Assembly (NCBI GenBank): GCA_964019695.1
Contig: OZ026518.1
Span: forward strand, 81,835,950 to 81,899,949
Source: Loripinus fragilis
Lineage: Eukaryota; Mollusca; Bivalvia; Lucinida; Lucinidae
Reading direction: 5' to 3'
DNA length: 64,000 bases
Below the pieces are notes generated by a model. It was not told the origin of the DNA and ran no database searches. It worked only from the letters and a program-made list of their open reading frames with translations. Below are positions 8,475-20,731 of this stretch, in pieces. The position numbers and the translations under genes were made by a program. Numbering within the stretch: the stretch's first letter is position 1; each line of letters opens with the position of its first letter.

Positions 8475-9635
8475 GAACTGTGAAGGCTATGGCGAGAATG
8501 CGCATTTGCACAGGCTCGCCTGAGCCTTCATTGCTGGGCTATATGATATGTGCTAAAATCTCGTGAGCTTGCCCAACAATATAACATTTATGCCTGGTTA
8601 GTGTGTGCAAAAGCTCATGAGAGGCACGTGTGATATCACCTAAATTCTCACGATTAAGCTCAAAGCTCATGGTTGACACAATCATGCAATTTGAATTTAA
8701 ATCTCACAAAAGAGCTTATAACTCGTTGGCGACACATGCGATACAACTAAAATCTCATGCGAAATCTCATAGCTCAAAAACTACGCATGCAACCAGAACT
8801 AAATTCTCGCAAGAAAGCCCTTGCACATATGCTGTACATGCGTCTAAAACTAAAATTTTATCAGAAAAATCTTAGAGCTCATGGGCAACACATGCGTTTG
8901 AACTAAAATCTCACGCAAAAAGCTCATAGCGCATGATTAACACTTGCAATTTCATGTAGAACTACAACCTTACGACTTCATACCCATGAGCATGCGACTA
9001 GAACTTAAATCTCACAAGAAAAACTCAAATCTCAAAGACGACCCATGCAATTAAAACTAAACTCTCACTAGAAAACCCATAGTTTATTAAATACACATCA
9101 GCATGTAAAAAGAACAAAAACCTCAAATGAAAGTTCTTAGCTCATGGGCTACAACTGCGACTAGAACTAAGAACTAAAAGCTCAAAAAGAAAGTTCATTG
9201 CTCATGGACTCAGCGTGTGATTTGAAAAAGAAATCTCGTGAGAAAGCTCAATGCCTGTGGGCGACACATGCAATTTGAACTAAAATCTCACAACAAATTT
9301 CATGGAAAGCGCATGGGCAACACATGCGATCAGAACTAAAATCTTACGAGAAAGTCCATAACTCGTGAGAATACGTGGGATATAACTAAAATAACACAAA
9401 AGTTCATAGCTTATGAGCGATACATGTGATTAGAACTAAATTCGCGGGAAATTTCATGCCTCCTGGTAAGGCAACATGTGTGATTAGAACTAAATTCTCA
9501 AGAGAAGATTAGCGCCAGGGCGACACATGCGATTAGAACTAAAATCTCAAAAGAAATGTCAAAGCTCATGGGCGACACATGAGATTAGAACTAAAATAAC
9601 ATGAGGAAGTTATTAGCTCGTGGGCAACCCATGAG
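6338..9635 (+). repeat. Recent 3.3-kb tandem duplication, left copy
   Basis: Every sequence line I compared matches the line 3,300 bp downstream, including rare variants (catgcttaat, catagtgcg, tgtatgaacg, gttagtgtgtgc, tacatgtgatt, agcgccaggg). The copy runs from the middle of unit 2 to the subrepeat block of unit 3, so it does not respect the monomer period. Confidence 0.9.
6575..6654 (-). tRNA. tRNA-like element, unit 2
   Basis: Identical to the unit 1 copy across the 80 nt, with A and B boxes intact. The downstream T5 run is retained although the adjacent base differs (aaaaacattt on the plus strand). Confidence 0.45.
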
Positions 9636-9637
9636 AA
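9636..9637. other. Duplication junction with two unmatched bases
   Basis: Left of the junction the sequence follows the subrepeat block (...acccatgag) and right of it the segment aatagcaaagaac. The two A residues between match neither side, which is typical of non-homologous end joining. Confidence 0.7.
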
Positions 9638-12600
9638 AATAGCAAAGAACAAACACGCAGATCAGTCTGCACGGATGCGCATGCTGGTCTGCGCCTTTGT
9701 TATGGACAGACAACAAAATCAGGCTTTCTTGTGAAGATTTCAATATGCAATAAGGATATTGTAATTGAAGATATTAATGGATTAATCATCTGTCCAAACG
9801 TTCAAAAATCATCAGATTATGCAAAAAAAAAATCTTAAGTAAATAAGAATAAAAACATTTGTTTTATAAATCAGGAGCTTGCAGGTTTCGAACCCACAGG
9901 TAAATGTCCTGTTGTTCTGGTGAAAACCATTTAGACCACTCGACTATTGGGCTCATTAATCTATAGGATTAACATTCCTTTAAGTCGCAGATTGGTGTTC
10001 AAGGGACATTACTTTTCATGATATAGAAATTAACATCATTTAGCAAAAACAGTAATATTTGGTCAATTAGCCAAGTGGCATTATCACAATGTGTAAGTTT
10101 CATTCTGTGTAAAATATATATCTACAAATAAACAATGCAATCGTCTCTGGAAACTATATGGATATTTTCTCAATAAACAGAAACCATGCATGCTTAATAT
10201 ATGTTTTATACATAACCTTGCTGAAGTTGACCATTTTAAGTTTGTTTCCTCTAGGTGTTATGCACCACGAGCCATGTTTTCATGCTGGCTCGTCAACAAG
10301 CGGATTCCTCCTAGGGAGGATTCGCAAAGTTAGCTCCCTTTTTCTTTTTTCTTTTATTTTCATTTTTTTTATATTTTTTATTTTTCCATATGGGCTCCCA
10401 GGGTTTTTTGGCCATTGCTATGGGTGGGGGTTTAAGGTTGGGACCTAGTTAAGGGGTAAAACCTGCCAGTCAGTACTGGTAATCAGGGGTAGAGATTAGT
10501 AGCTCAGGTAACCTTTTTCTATGGAATCGTGCAAAACACTTTATTCAACTACAAAATCAACTAAAATTGCACAATCCAGCAGTTGCGAATTCAGAAAAGC
10601 TTTGTGAAACTGAGTCAGTCAGTACTGGTGTATTGCAGCAAGGCCAAAGATACATATATGAATTTCTATGGAAGACTTCACTAAGCAGTATGGGAGAAAC
10701 CTATATGCACTTAACCAATACTTTCAAGGATGAGCTGACATTTTATCTAAAACAATACACTTTGTGCAATGCCATTGATAGTTCTATATCATTGTTACAC
10801 TCGCATCGAATGCACAAAAGAGGAATCCTTTGCAAATTGGAAATGTTTTGCTTTTTGAACAGTTCATGTGGTTGTACCCCATAAGTTCTTTCTATAAAAA
10901 GGTACTTTAACAAACAGTAAAGACCTTGATGAAATGGCACATAGTGCGATATTTCACCAGGGTCTGCACTGTTTGGAATGATGAAAACAGTTCCACACTT
11001 AGTATTCCATTAGAATATAAAGAGTTTATCAAAGATACTGTAGCGTTCACCAAGGCTCTCCACTTTGACCATAGTTATTATCACACTGCATTTTCAGCGG
11101 CAACTTATCCTCCTACCGAACATATGGGGTAGCACAGGCCCTAACTAGCTGTGCATCAATAGTTTGGCAGCCACTCCCCGTCCCCTCTTGAAGAAAGTAA
11201 CAACAGGTTGTTGCTTTTCTTGTTTGGTTCTTGCTTTATGTGGATGTCTTTATCTGTCTGTGTGTTTCTGTCATTTCTTTCTCTTGACGCCATAGAATGG
11301 TATGTGATGTTTGTTATGCATGTTTTTTTGTAAAGCTGTGCTTGTGTTTCTATCATTTCCCGAAACAAAACATCCAGTTTGGTAGCCCACGAAAATAGTA
11401 CCTTTTTAAAAATGTAAATCGCAGTATCTGTGTCTTATATTTAGTGAATGGGTGCTCTTTTGGACTTTAAACTTGCCCGTGACTAAGCATTGGTGTATGT
11501 TTGTTATGCTGATGAAAGCAAAATCATCTTTGTGTGGACTATTTTGTCAACTACCATGACAACGACGGACGCTGGTCTGACTCAAGTTGAATTCCGTAAC
11601 TGTATGAACGCCTGATGATGCAAGATCACCCACACTGTGGTATCTTGGGCTAGAAAATGAGATTTTGATGATTATCGCATATGCTCAAAAGCCGCCTGTA
11701 AACGTCCATGCTGCGTATCTAGTGGGAATATAGGTTTATCTGGATGTTTCTCTACATTCATACTTTGTGTATGCGAACTGTGAAGGCTATGGCGAGAATG
11801 CGCATTTGCACAGGCTCGCCTGAGCCTTCATTGCTGGGCTATATGATATGTGCTAAAATCTCGTGAGCTTGCCCAACAATATAACATTTATGCCTGGTTA
11901 GTGTGTGCAAAAGCTCATGAGAGGCACGTGTGATATCACCTAAATTCTCACGATTAAGCTCAAAGCTCATGGTTGACACAATCATGCAATTTGAATTTAA
12001 ATCTCACAAAAGAGCTTATAACTCGTTGGCGACACATGCGATACAACTAAAATCTCATGCGAAATCTCATAGCTCAAAAACTACGCATGCAACCAGAACT
12101 AAATTCTCGCAAGAAAGCCCTTGCACATATGCTGTACATGCGTCTAAAACTAAAATTTTATCAGAAAAATCTTAGAGCTCATGGGCAACACATGCGTTTG
12201 AACTAAAATCTCACGCAAAAAGCTCATAGCGCATGATTAACACTTGCAATTTCATGTAGAACTACAACCTTACGACTTCATACCCATGAGCATGCGACTA
12301 GAACTTAAATCTCACAAGAAAAACTCAAATCTCAAAGACGACCCATGCAATTAAAACTAAACTCTCACTAGAAAACCCATAGTTTATTAAATACACATCA
12401 GCATGTAAAAAGAACAAAAACCTCAAATGAAAGTTCTTAGCTCATGGGCTACAACTGCGACTAGAACTAAGAACTAAAAGCTCAAAAAGAAAGTTCATTG
12501 CTCATGGACTCAGCGTGTGATTTGAAAAAGAAATCTCGTGAGAAAGCTCAATGCCTGTGGGCGACACATGCAATTTGAACTAAAATCTCACAACAAATTT

Positions 12601-12935
12601 CATGGAAAGCGCATGGGCAACACATGCGATCAGAACTAAAATCTTACGAGAAAGTCCATAACTCGTGAGAATACGTGGGATATAACTAAAATAACACAAA
12701 AGTTCATAGCTTATGAGCGATACATGTGATTAGAACTAAATTCGCGGGAAATTTCATGCCTCCTGGTAAGGCAACATGTGTGATTAGAACTAAATTCTCA
12801 AGAGAAGATTAGCGCCAGGGCGACACATGCGATTAGAACTAAAATCTCAAAAGAAATGTCAAAGCTCATGGGCGACACATGAGATTAGAACTAAAATAAC
12901 ATGAGGAAGTTATTAGCTCGTGGGCAACCCATGAG
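9638..12935 (+). repeat. Recent 3.3-kb tandem duplication, right copy
   Basis: Right partner of 6338-9635. At 12936 the sequence departs from the junction form and continues as the ordinary monomer (ctagaactaagaatt), which fixes the right boundary. Confidence 0.9.
9875..9954 (-). tRNA. tRNA-like element, unit 3
   Basis: Part of the exact duplicated block, so it is the same sequence as the unit 2 copy exactly 3,300 bp upstream. On the plus strand the novel duplication junction lies only about 240 bp to its left. Confidence 0.45.
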
Positions 12936-15900
12936 CTAGAACTAAGAATTAAAGTATCCCAAGAAAGTTCATAGCTCATGGGCGACGCATGTGATTATGA
13001 ACTAATATCGCACAAAGGTTCATAGTTCATGAGCGACACTAGCGTGTAGACCTTAATTCTCGTGAGAAGTCCATAGCCCATGGGCGACACATGCGAGTAT
13101 AACTACTATTGTACAAGAAAGGTCAAAGCTCATGGGCGACAAATGCAGTGACTTAAATCACCCAGAAAGTTCATAGCTCATGGGCAACACATGCGATTAG
13201 AACTAAATCAGTTCGAGAAAGTTTGTAGCTCATGGGCGACACATATGATAAGAACTAAATTTTCACAAGAAATCAGAGCCCATGGTCGATAAGTGCAATT
13301 AGAACAATTAACACAAGAGAGTTCAAAGCTCATGGGCGACACATGCGATTACAGCTAAAATCACAAAAAATAAAAGCTCATGGGCGAGAAAGTGCATAGG
13401 TTATAATACAACAAACACTAGAGTTATAGCCTCACTTGAAAGTTTTCGTATCCTCGTTTAAAATGTTATTTAGTTAATCGATACGTTCTGTAAAGGCTCT
13501 GACATGAATTCTCAGATGTACGTGATCGCTTTAACGTAGACAGCACCATTTATCATGTAAAATCGCACGAGAAAGCACATACCTCATGGGCGATACGCAG
13601 CTTTCTGAATGAGAGTGCACTTTTGCAGAGTCTCGTTCGGACCTTCATTGATCACACGTGAAAAGTATGGCGGTAGATGAAAGTAAGCACCAAACATAAT
13701 GGTCGTTATTTATTTATGTCTAAGAAATACTAAGTAGATATGGGTCTCATCACGAGAAAACGTGCCATTGTGGTTTACAACAACATAAAGCTTAATCCAG
13801 CCTGTCTAGCTTCAGTGCCTAGTAAGTAGACTAATGAAATATTTCATGTAAAAGTTTGGATACTATACCTATCAATAGCAAAGAACAAACACGCAGATCA
13901 GTCTGCACGGATGCGCATGCTGGTCTGCGCCTTTGTTATGGACAGACAACAAAATCAGGCTTTCTTGTGAAGATTTCAATATGCAATAAGGATATTGTAA
14001 TTGAAGATATTAATGGATTAATCATCTGTCCAAACGTTCAAAAATCATCAGATTATGCAAAAAAAAAATCTTAAGTAAATAAGAATAAAAATATTTGTTT
14101 TATAAATCAGGAGCTTGCAGGTTTCGAACCCACAGGTAAATGTCCTGTTGTTCTGGTGAAAACCATTTAGACCACTCGACTATTGGGCTCATTAATCTAT
14201 AGGATTAACATTCCTTTAAGTCGCAGATTGGTGTTCAAGGGACATTACTTTTCATGATATAGAAATTAACATCATTTAGCAAAAACAGTAATATTTGGTC
14301 AATTAGCCAAGTGGCATTATCACAATGTGTAAGTTTCATTCTGTGTAAAATATATATCTACAAATAAACAATGCAATCGTCTCTGGAAACTATATGGATA
14401 TTTTCTCAATAAACAGAAACCATGCATGTTTAATATATGTTTTATACATAACCTTGCTGAAGTTGACCATTTTAAGTTTGTTTCCTCTAGGTGTTATGCA
14501 CCACGAGCCATGTTTTCATGCTGGCTCGTCAACAAGCGGATTCCTCCTAGGGAGGATTCGCAAAGTTAGCTCCCTATTTTTTTTTCTTTTATTTTCATTT
14601 TTTTTATATTTTTTTTATTTTTCCATATGGGCTCCCAGGGTTTTTTGGCCATTGCTATGGGTGGGGGTTTAAGGTTGGGACCTAGTTAAGGGGTAAAACC
14701 TGCCAGTCAGTACTGGTAATCAGGGGTAGAGATTAGTAGCTCAGGTAACCTTTTTCTATGGAATCGTGCAAAACACTTTATTCAACTACAAAATCAACTA
14801 AAATTGCACAATCCAGCAGTTGCGAATTCAGAAAAGCTTTGTGAAACTGAGTCAGTCAGTACTGGTGTATTGCAGCAAGGCCAAAGATACATATATGAAT
14901 TTCTATGGAAGACTTCACTAAGCAGTATGGGAGAAACCTATATGCACTTAACCAATACTTTCAAGGATGAGCTGACATTTTATCTAAAACAATACACTTT
15001 GTGCAATGCCATTGATAGTTCTATATCATTGTTACACTCGCATCGAATGCACAAAAGAGGAATCCTTTGCAAATTGGAAATGTTTTGCTTTTTGAACAGT
15101 TCATGTGGTTGTACCCCATAAGTTCTTTCTATAAAAAGGTACTTTAACAAACAGTAAAGACCTTGATGAAATGGCACATAATGCGATATTTCACCAGGGT
15201 CTGCACTGTTTGGAATGATGAAAACAGTTCCACACTTAGTATTCCATTAGAATATAAAGAGTTTATCAAAGATACTGTAGCGTTCACCAAGGCTCTCCAC
15301 TTTGACCATAGTTATTATCACACTGCATTTTCAGCGGCAACTTATCCTCCTACCGAACATATGGGGTAGCACAGGCCCTAACTAGCTGTGCATCAATAGT
15401 TTGGCAGCCACTCCCCGTCCCCTCTTGAAGAAAGTAACAACAGGTTGTTGCTTTTCTTGTTTGGTTCTTGCTTTATGTGGATGTCTTTATCTGTCTGTGT
15501 GTTTCTGTCATTTCTTTCTCTTGACGCCATAGAATGGTATGTGATGTTTGTTATGCATGTTTTTTTGTAAAGCTGTGCTTGTGTTTCTATCATTTCCCGA
15601 AACAAAACATCCAGTTTGGTAGCCCACGAAAATAGTACCTTTTTAAAAATGTAAATCGCAGTATCTGTGTCTTATATTTAGTGAATGGGTGCTCTTTTGG
15701 ACTTTAAACTTGCCCGTGACTAAGCATTGGTGTATGTTTGTTATGCTGATGAAAGCAAAATCATCTTTGTGTGGACTATTTTGTCAACTACCATGACAAC
15801 GACGGACGCTGGTCTGACTCAAGTTGAATTCCGTAACTGTACGAACGCCTGATGATGCAAGATCACCCACACTGTGGTATCTTGGGCTAGAAAATGAGAT

Positions 15901-16011
15901 TTTGATGATTATCGCATATGCTCAAAAGCCGCCTGTAAACGTCCATGCTGCGTATCTAGTGGGAATATAGGTTGATCTGGGTGTTTCTCTACATTCATAC
16001 TTTGTGTATGC
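11775..16011 (+). repeat. Macrosatellite unit 4 (4,237 bp)
   Basis: Full-length. Its first 1,161 bp (11775-12935) match unit 3 base for base and form the end of the duplicated block. To the right it returns to the array consensus, with small private changes such as catacctcatggg near 13578 and tttatcatg near 13550. Confidence 0.97.
14111..14190 (-). tRNA. tRNA-like element, unit 4
   Basis: Consensus copy with both internal promoter boxes intact. Confidence 0.45.
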
Positions 16012-17432
16012 GAACTGTGAAGGCTATGGCGAGAATGCGCATTTGCACAGGCTCGCCTGAGCCTTCATTGCTGGGCTATATGATATGTGCTAAAATCTCG
16101 TGAGCTTGCCCAACAATATAACATTTATGCCTGGTTAGTCTGTGCAAAAGCTCATGAGAGGCACGTGTGATATCACCTAAATTCTCACGATTAAGCTCAT
16201 AGCTCATGGTTGACACAATCATGCAATTTGAATTTAAATCTCACAAAAGAGCTTATAACTCGTTGGCGACACATGCGATACAACTAAAATCTCATGCAAA
16301 ATCTCATAGCTCAAAAACTACGCATGCAACCAGAACTAAATTCTCGCAAGAAAGCCCTTGCACATATGCTGTACATGCGTCTAAAACTAAAATTTTATCA
16401 GAAAAATCTTAGAGCTCATGGGCAACACATGCGTTTGAACTAAAATCTCACGCAAAAAGCTCATAGCGCATGATTAACACTTGCAATTTCATGTAGAACT
16501 ACAACCTTACGACTTCATACCCATGAGCATGCGACTAGAACTTAAATCTCACAAGAAAAACTCAAATCTCAAAGACGACCCATGCAATTAAAACTAAACT
16601 CTCACTAGAAAACCCATAGTTTATTAAATACACATCAGCATGTAAAAAGAACAAAAACCTCAAATGAAAGTTCTTAGCTCATGGGCTACAACTGCGACTA
16701 GAACTAAGAACTAAAAGCTCAAAAAGAAAGTTCATTGCTCATGGACTCAGCGTGTGATTTGAAAAAGAAATCTCGTGAGAAAGCTCAATGCCTGTGGGCG
16801 ACACATGCAATTTGAACTAAAGTCTCACAACAAATTTCATGGAAAGCGCATGGGCAACACATGCGATCAGAACTAAAATCTTACGAGAAAGTCCATAACT
16901 CGTGAGAATACGTGGGATATAACTAAAATAACACAAAAGTTCATAGCTTATGAGCGATACATGCGATTAGAACTAAATTCGCGGGAAATTTCATGCCTCC
17001 TGGTAAGGCAACATGTGTGATTAGAACTAAATTCTCAAGAGAAGATTAGCCCCAGGGCGACACATGCGATTAGAACTAAAATCTCAAAAGAAATGTCAAA
17101 GCTCATGGGCGACACATGAGATTAGAACTAAAATAACATGAGGAAGTTATTAGCTCGTGGGCAACCCATGAGCTAGAACTAAGAATTAAAGTATCCCAAG
17201 AAAGTTCATAGCTCATGGGCGACGCATGTGATTATGAACTAATATCGCACAAAGGTTCATAGTTCATGAGCGACACTAGCGTGTAGACCTTAATTCTCGT
17301 GAGAAGTCCATAGCCCATGGGCGACACATGCGAGTATAACTACTATTGTACAAGAAAGGTCAAAGCTCATGGGCGACAAATGCAGTGACTTAAATCACCC
17401 AGAAAGTTCATAGCTCATGGGCAACACATGCG

Positions 17433-17437
17433 ATTAG

Positions 17438-17439
<2 letters not shown>
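17433..17439. repeat. Target-site duplication ATTAGAA, left copy
   Basis: The uninterrupted site in other units reads gcgattagaactaaatc. Here attagaa is followed by the insert and then repeated at 17913-17919 before ctaaatc resumes. Confidence 0.85.

Positions 17440-17467
<28 letters not shown>
17440..17467. repeat. (GTAA)7 microsatellite, LINE 3' tail
   Basis: Seven perfect tetramers, reading (TTAC)7 on the minus strand, form the 3' end of the inserted LINE. Confidence 0.9.
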
Positions 17468-17468
<1 letters not shown>

Positions 17469-17622
17469 TTTTATTATAGTGACATGTGTTATAAATATAC
17501 AATATAAACATCAAAAAGTGTGTCTAACAACACCTGGCCGCATTGGGCCTACAAGTCACTTTAAGCATTTTATATTTGTACAAAAAAAAGAGAAAATAGA
17601 GTTTCACTATAGAATATCCGTA

Positions 17623-17910
17623 TCATACGTGATTTTGCATGAGCATTTTACGTTCACTTTCAAATACTTTGAAAATATGCATATAAATATATAATACTGG
17701 CAGTAAATGTATGGTTTCAATTATAGAGTACAGACTTTCTTCGTTGCATAGCATCCACAATAAATTTTGCAACATAATAATGTGGTTTTCAACAACATGC
17801 CTAAGTTTTTCAACATCATTCAACAGCAAAAAATTTGATTTTGTTTCAGTCGCTTTATCAATTAGAGATTGTCTGAGATCATGGTAACATGCACATTTGA
17901 ACAAAAAAAT
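17623..17910 (-). pseudogene. Truncated reverse transcriptase C-terminus of the LINE
   Basis: The open frame begins at the insertion boundary, with no ATG of its own, and runs about 95 codons to a stop. Its first residues, IFLFKCACYHDLRQ, match the pattern F-L-F-x-C-x-x-Y-x-x-L-R seen just after the reverse-transcriptase core in many LINE proteins. The following stretch LLNDVEKLRHVVENH fits the usual downstream helix. All catalytic parts (endonuclease, RT palm with its acidic residues) are missing, so this is dead on arrival. It is the only protein remnant in the window that I can assign to a family. Confidence 0.7.
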
Positions 17911-17912
17911 AA

Positions 17913-17919
17913 ATTAGAA
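17913..17919. repeat. Target-site duplication ATTAGAA, right copy
   Basis: Second copy of the 7-bp target. The array sequence continues from here as in other units (ctaaatcagttcgag). Confidence 0.85.
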
Positions 17920-18827
17920 CTAAATCAGTTCGAGAAAGTTTGTAGCTCATGGGCGACACATATGATAAGAACTAAATTTTCACAAGAAATCAGAGCCCAT
18001 GGTCGATAAGTGCAATTAGAACAATTAACACAAGAGAGTTCAAAGCTCATGGGCGACACATGCGATTACAGCTAAAATCACAAAAAATAAAAGCTCATGG
18101 GCGAGAAAGTTCATAGGTTATAATACAACAAACACTAGAGTTATAGCCTCACTTGAAAGTTTTCGTATCCTCGTTTAAAATGTTATTTAGTTAATCGATA
18201 CGTTCTGTAAAGGCTCTGACATGAATTCTCAGATGTACGTGATCGCTTTAACGTAGACAGCACCATTTACCATGTAAAATCGCACGAGAAAGCACATAGC
18301 TCATGGGCGATACGCAGCTTTCTGAATGAGAGTGCACTTTTGCAGAGTCTCGTTCGGACCTTCATTGATCACACGTGAAAAGTATGGCGGTAGATGAAAG
18401 TAAGCACCAAACATAATGGTCGTTATTTATTTATGTCTAAGAAATACTAAGTAGATATGGGTCTCATCACGAGAAAACGTGCCATTGTGGTTTACAACAA
18501 CATAAAGCTTAATCCAGCCTGTCTAGCTTCAGTGCCTAGTAAGTAGACTAATGAAATATTTCATGTAAAAGTTTGGATACTATACCTATCAATAGCAAAG
18601 AACAAACACGCAGATCAGTCTGCACGGATGCGCATGCTGGTCTGCGCCTTTGTTATGGACAGACAACAAAATCAGGCTTTCTTGTGAAGATTTCAATATG
18701 CAATAAGGATATTGTAATTGAAGATATTAATGGATTAATCATCTGTCCAAACGTTCAAAAATCATCAGATTATGCAAAAAAAAAATCTTAAGTAAATAAG
18801 AATAAAAATATTTGTTTTATAAATCAG

Positions 18828-18907
18828 GAGCTTGCAGGTTTCGAACCCACAGGTAAATGTCCTGTTGTTCTGGTGAAAACCATTTAGACCACTCGACTAT
18901 TGGGCTC
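18828..18907 (-). tRNA. tRNA-like element, unit 5
   Basis: Consensus copy. It lies about 0.9 kb to the right of the LINE insertion of the same unit and is not affected by it. Confidence 0.45.
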
Positions 18908-20731
18908 ATTAATCTATAGGATTAACATTCCTTTAAGTCGCAGATTGGTGTTCAAGGGACATTACTTTTCATGATATAGAAATTAACATCATTTAGCAAA
19001 AACAGTAATATTTGGTCAATTAGCCAAGTGGCATTATCACAATGTGTAAGTTTCATTCTGTGTAAAATATATATCTACAAATAAACAATGCAATCGTCTC
19101 TGGAAACTATATGGATATTTTCTCAATAAACAGAAACCATGCATGTTTAATATATGTTTTATACATAACCTTGCTGAAGTTGACCATTTTAAGTTTGTTT
19201 CCTCTAGGTGTTATGCACCACGAGCCATGTTTTCATGCTGGCTCGTCAACAAGCGGATTCCTCCTAGGGAGGATTCGCAAAGTTAGCTCCCTATTTCTTT
19301 TTTCTTTTATTTTCATTTTTTTTATATTTTTTTTTTATTTTTCCATATGGGCTCCCAGGGTTTTTTGGCCATTGCTATGGGTGGGGGTTTAAGGTTGGGA
19401 CCTAGTTAAGGGGTAAAACCTGCCAGTCAGTACTGGTAATCAGGGGTAGAGATTAGTAGCTCAGGTAACCTTTTTCTATGGAATCGTGCAAAACACTTTA
19501 TTCAACTACAAAATCAACTAAAATTGCACAATCCAGCAGTTGCGAATTCAGAAAAGCTTTGTGAAACTGAGTCAGTCAGTACTGGTGTATTGCAGCAAGG
19601 CCAAAGATACATATATGAATTTCTATGGAAGACTTCACTAAGCAGTATGGGAGAAACCTATATGCACTTAACCAATACTTTCAAGGATGAGCTGACATTT
19701 TATCTAAAACAATACACTTTGTGCAATGCCATTGATAGTTCTATATCATTGTTACACTCGCATCGAATGCACAAAAGAGGAATCCTTTGCAAATTGGAAA
19801 TGTTTTGCTTTTTGAACAGTTCATGTGGTTGTACCCCATAAGTTCTTTCTATAAAAAGGTACTTTAACAAACAGTAAAGACCTTGATGAAATGGCACATA
19901 ATGCGATATTTCACCAGGGTCTGCACTGTTTGGAATGATGAAAACAGTTCCACACTTAGTATTCCATTAGAATATAAAGAGTTTATCAAAGATACTGTAG
20001 CGTTCACCAAGGCTCTCCACTTTGACCATAGTTATTATCACACTGCATTTTCAGCGGCAACTTATCCTCCTACCGAACATATGGGGTAGCACAGGCCCTA
20101 ACTAGCTGTGCATCAATAGTTTGGCAGCCACTCCCCGTCCCCTCTTGAAGAAAGTAACAACAGGTTGTTGCTTTTCTTGTTTGGTTCTTGCTTTATGTGG
20201 ATGTCTTTATCTGTCTGTGTGTTTCTGTCATTTCTTTCTCTTGACGCCATAGAATGGTATGTGATGTTTGTTATGCATGTTTTTTTGTAAAGCTGTGCTT
20301 GTGTTTCTACCCTTTCCCGAAACAAAACATCCAGTTTGGTAGCCCACGAAAATAGTACCTTTTTAAAAATGTAAATCGCAGTATCTGTGTCTTATATTTA
20401 GTGAATGGGTGCTCTTTTGGACTTTAAACTTGCCCGTGACTAAGCATTGGTGTATGTTTGTTATGCTGATGAAAGCAAAATCATCTTTGTGTGGACTATT
20501 TTGTCAACTACCATGACAACGACGGACACTGGTCTGACTCAAGTTGAATTCCGTAACTGTACGAACGCCTGATGATGCAAGATCACCCACACTGTGGTAT
20601 CTTGGGCTAGAAAATGAGATTTTGATGATTATCGCATATGCTCAAAAGCCGCCTGTAAACGTCCATGCTGCGTATCTAGTGGGAATATAGGTTGATCTGG
20701 GTGTTTCTCTACATTCATACTTTGTGTATGC

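Larger units (their letters stand above)
8475..11774 (+). repeat. Macrosatellite unit 3, rearranged (3,300 bp)
   Basis: The unit is about 937 bp short because an out-of-register duplication junction lies at 9635/9638. It jumps from the subrepeat block straight into the segment that begins aatagcaaagaac. It therefore lacks the last third of the subrepeats, the second 38-bp flank and the start of the 72-codon frame. The tRNA-like element and everything to its right are intact. Confidence 0.96.
17440..17912 (-). mobile_element. 5'-truncated non-LTR retrotransposon (LINE) fragment, 473 bp
   Basis: This is the only sequence in the window that is absent from all other units. Read on the minus strand it enters in the middle of a reverse-transcriptase C-terminal frame, reaches a stop near 17623, continues through about 155 bp of 3' UTR containing AATAAA (17470-17475), and ends in seven TTAC repeats. 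A 7-bp duplication of the target flanks it. 5' truncation, a microsatellite tail and short target duplications are hallmarks of target-primed reverse transcription. The protein end resembles the C-termini of CR1/L2- or Jockey-like LINEs of invertebrates, but I cannot fix the clade. The insertion is confined to one unit, so it is younger than the last spread of this segment. Confidence 0.85.
16012..20731 (+). repeat. Macrosatellite unit 5 (4,720 bp) carrying a LINE insertion
   Basis: This is a monomer of 4,240 bp plus 480 bp, which is exactly the 473-bp insert at 17440-17912 and one 7-bp target duplication. The insertion interrupts the subrepeat block. Private substitutions include ctaccctttcccg near 20309 and ggacactgg near 20524. 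Confidence 0.97.

Noticed and set aside
17440..17467. Telomere-like repeat
   Set aside because: The (GTAA)7 run is the tail of the inserted LINE; it is too short, internal and not a known telomere motif.
17479..17694. Plus-strand 71-codon frame inside the insertion
   Set aside because: It is antisense to the LINE 3' UTR and C-terminus and has no independent support.
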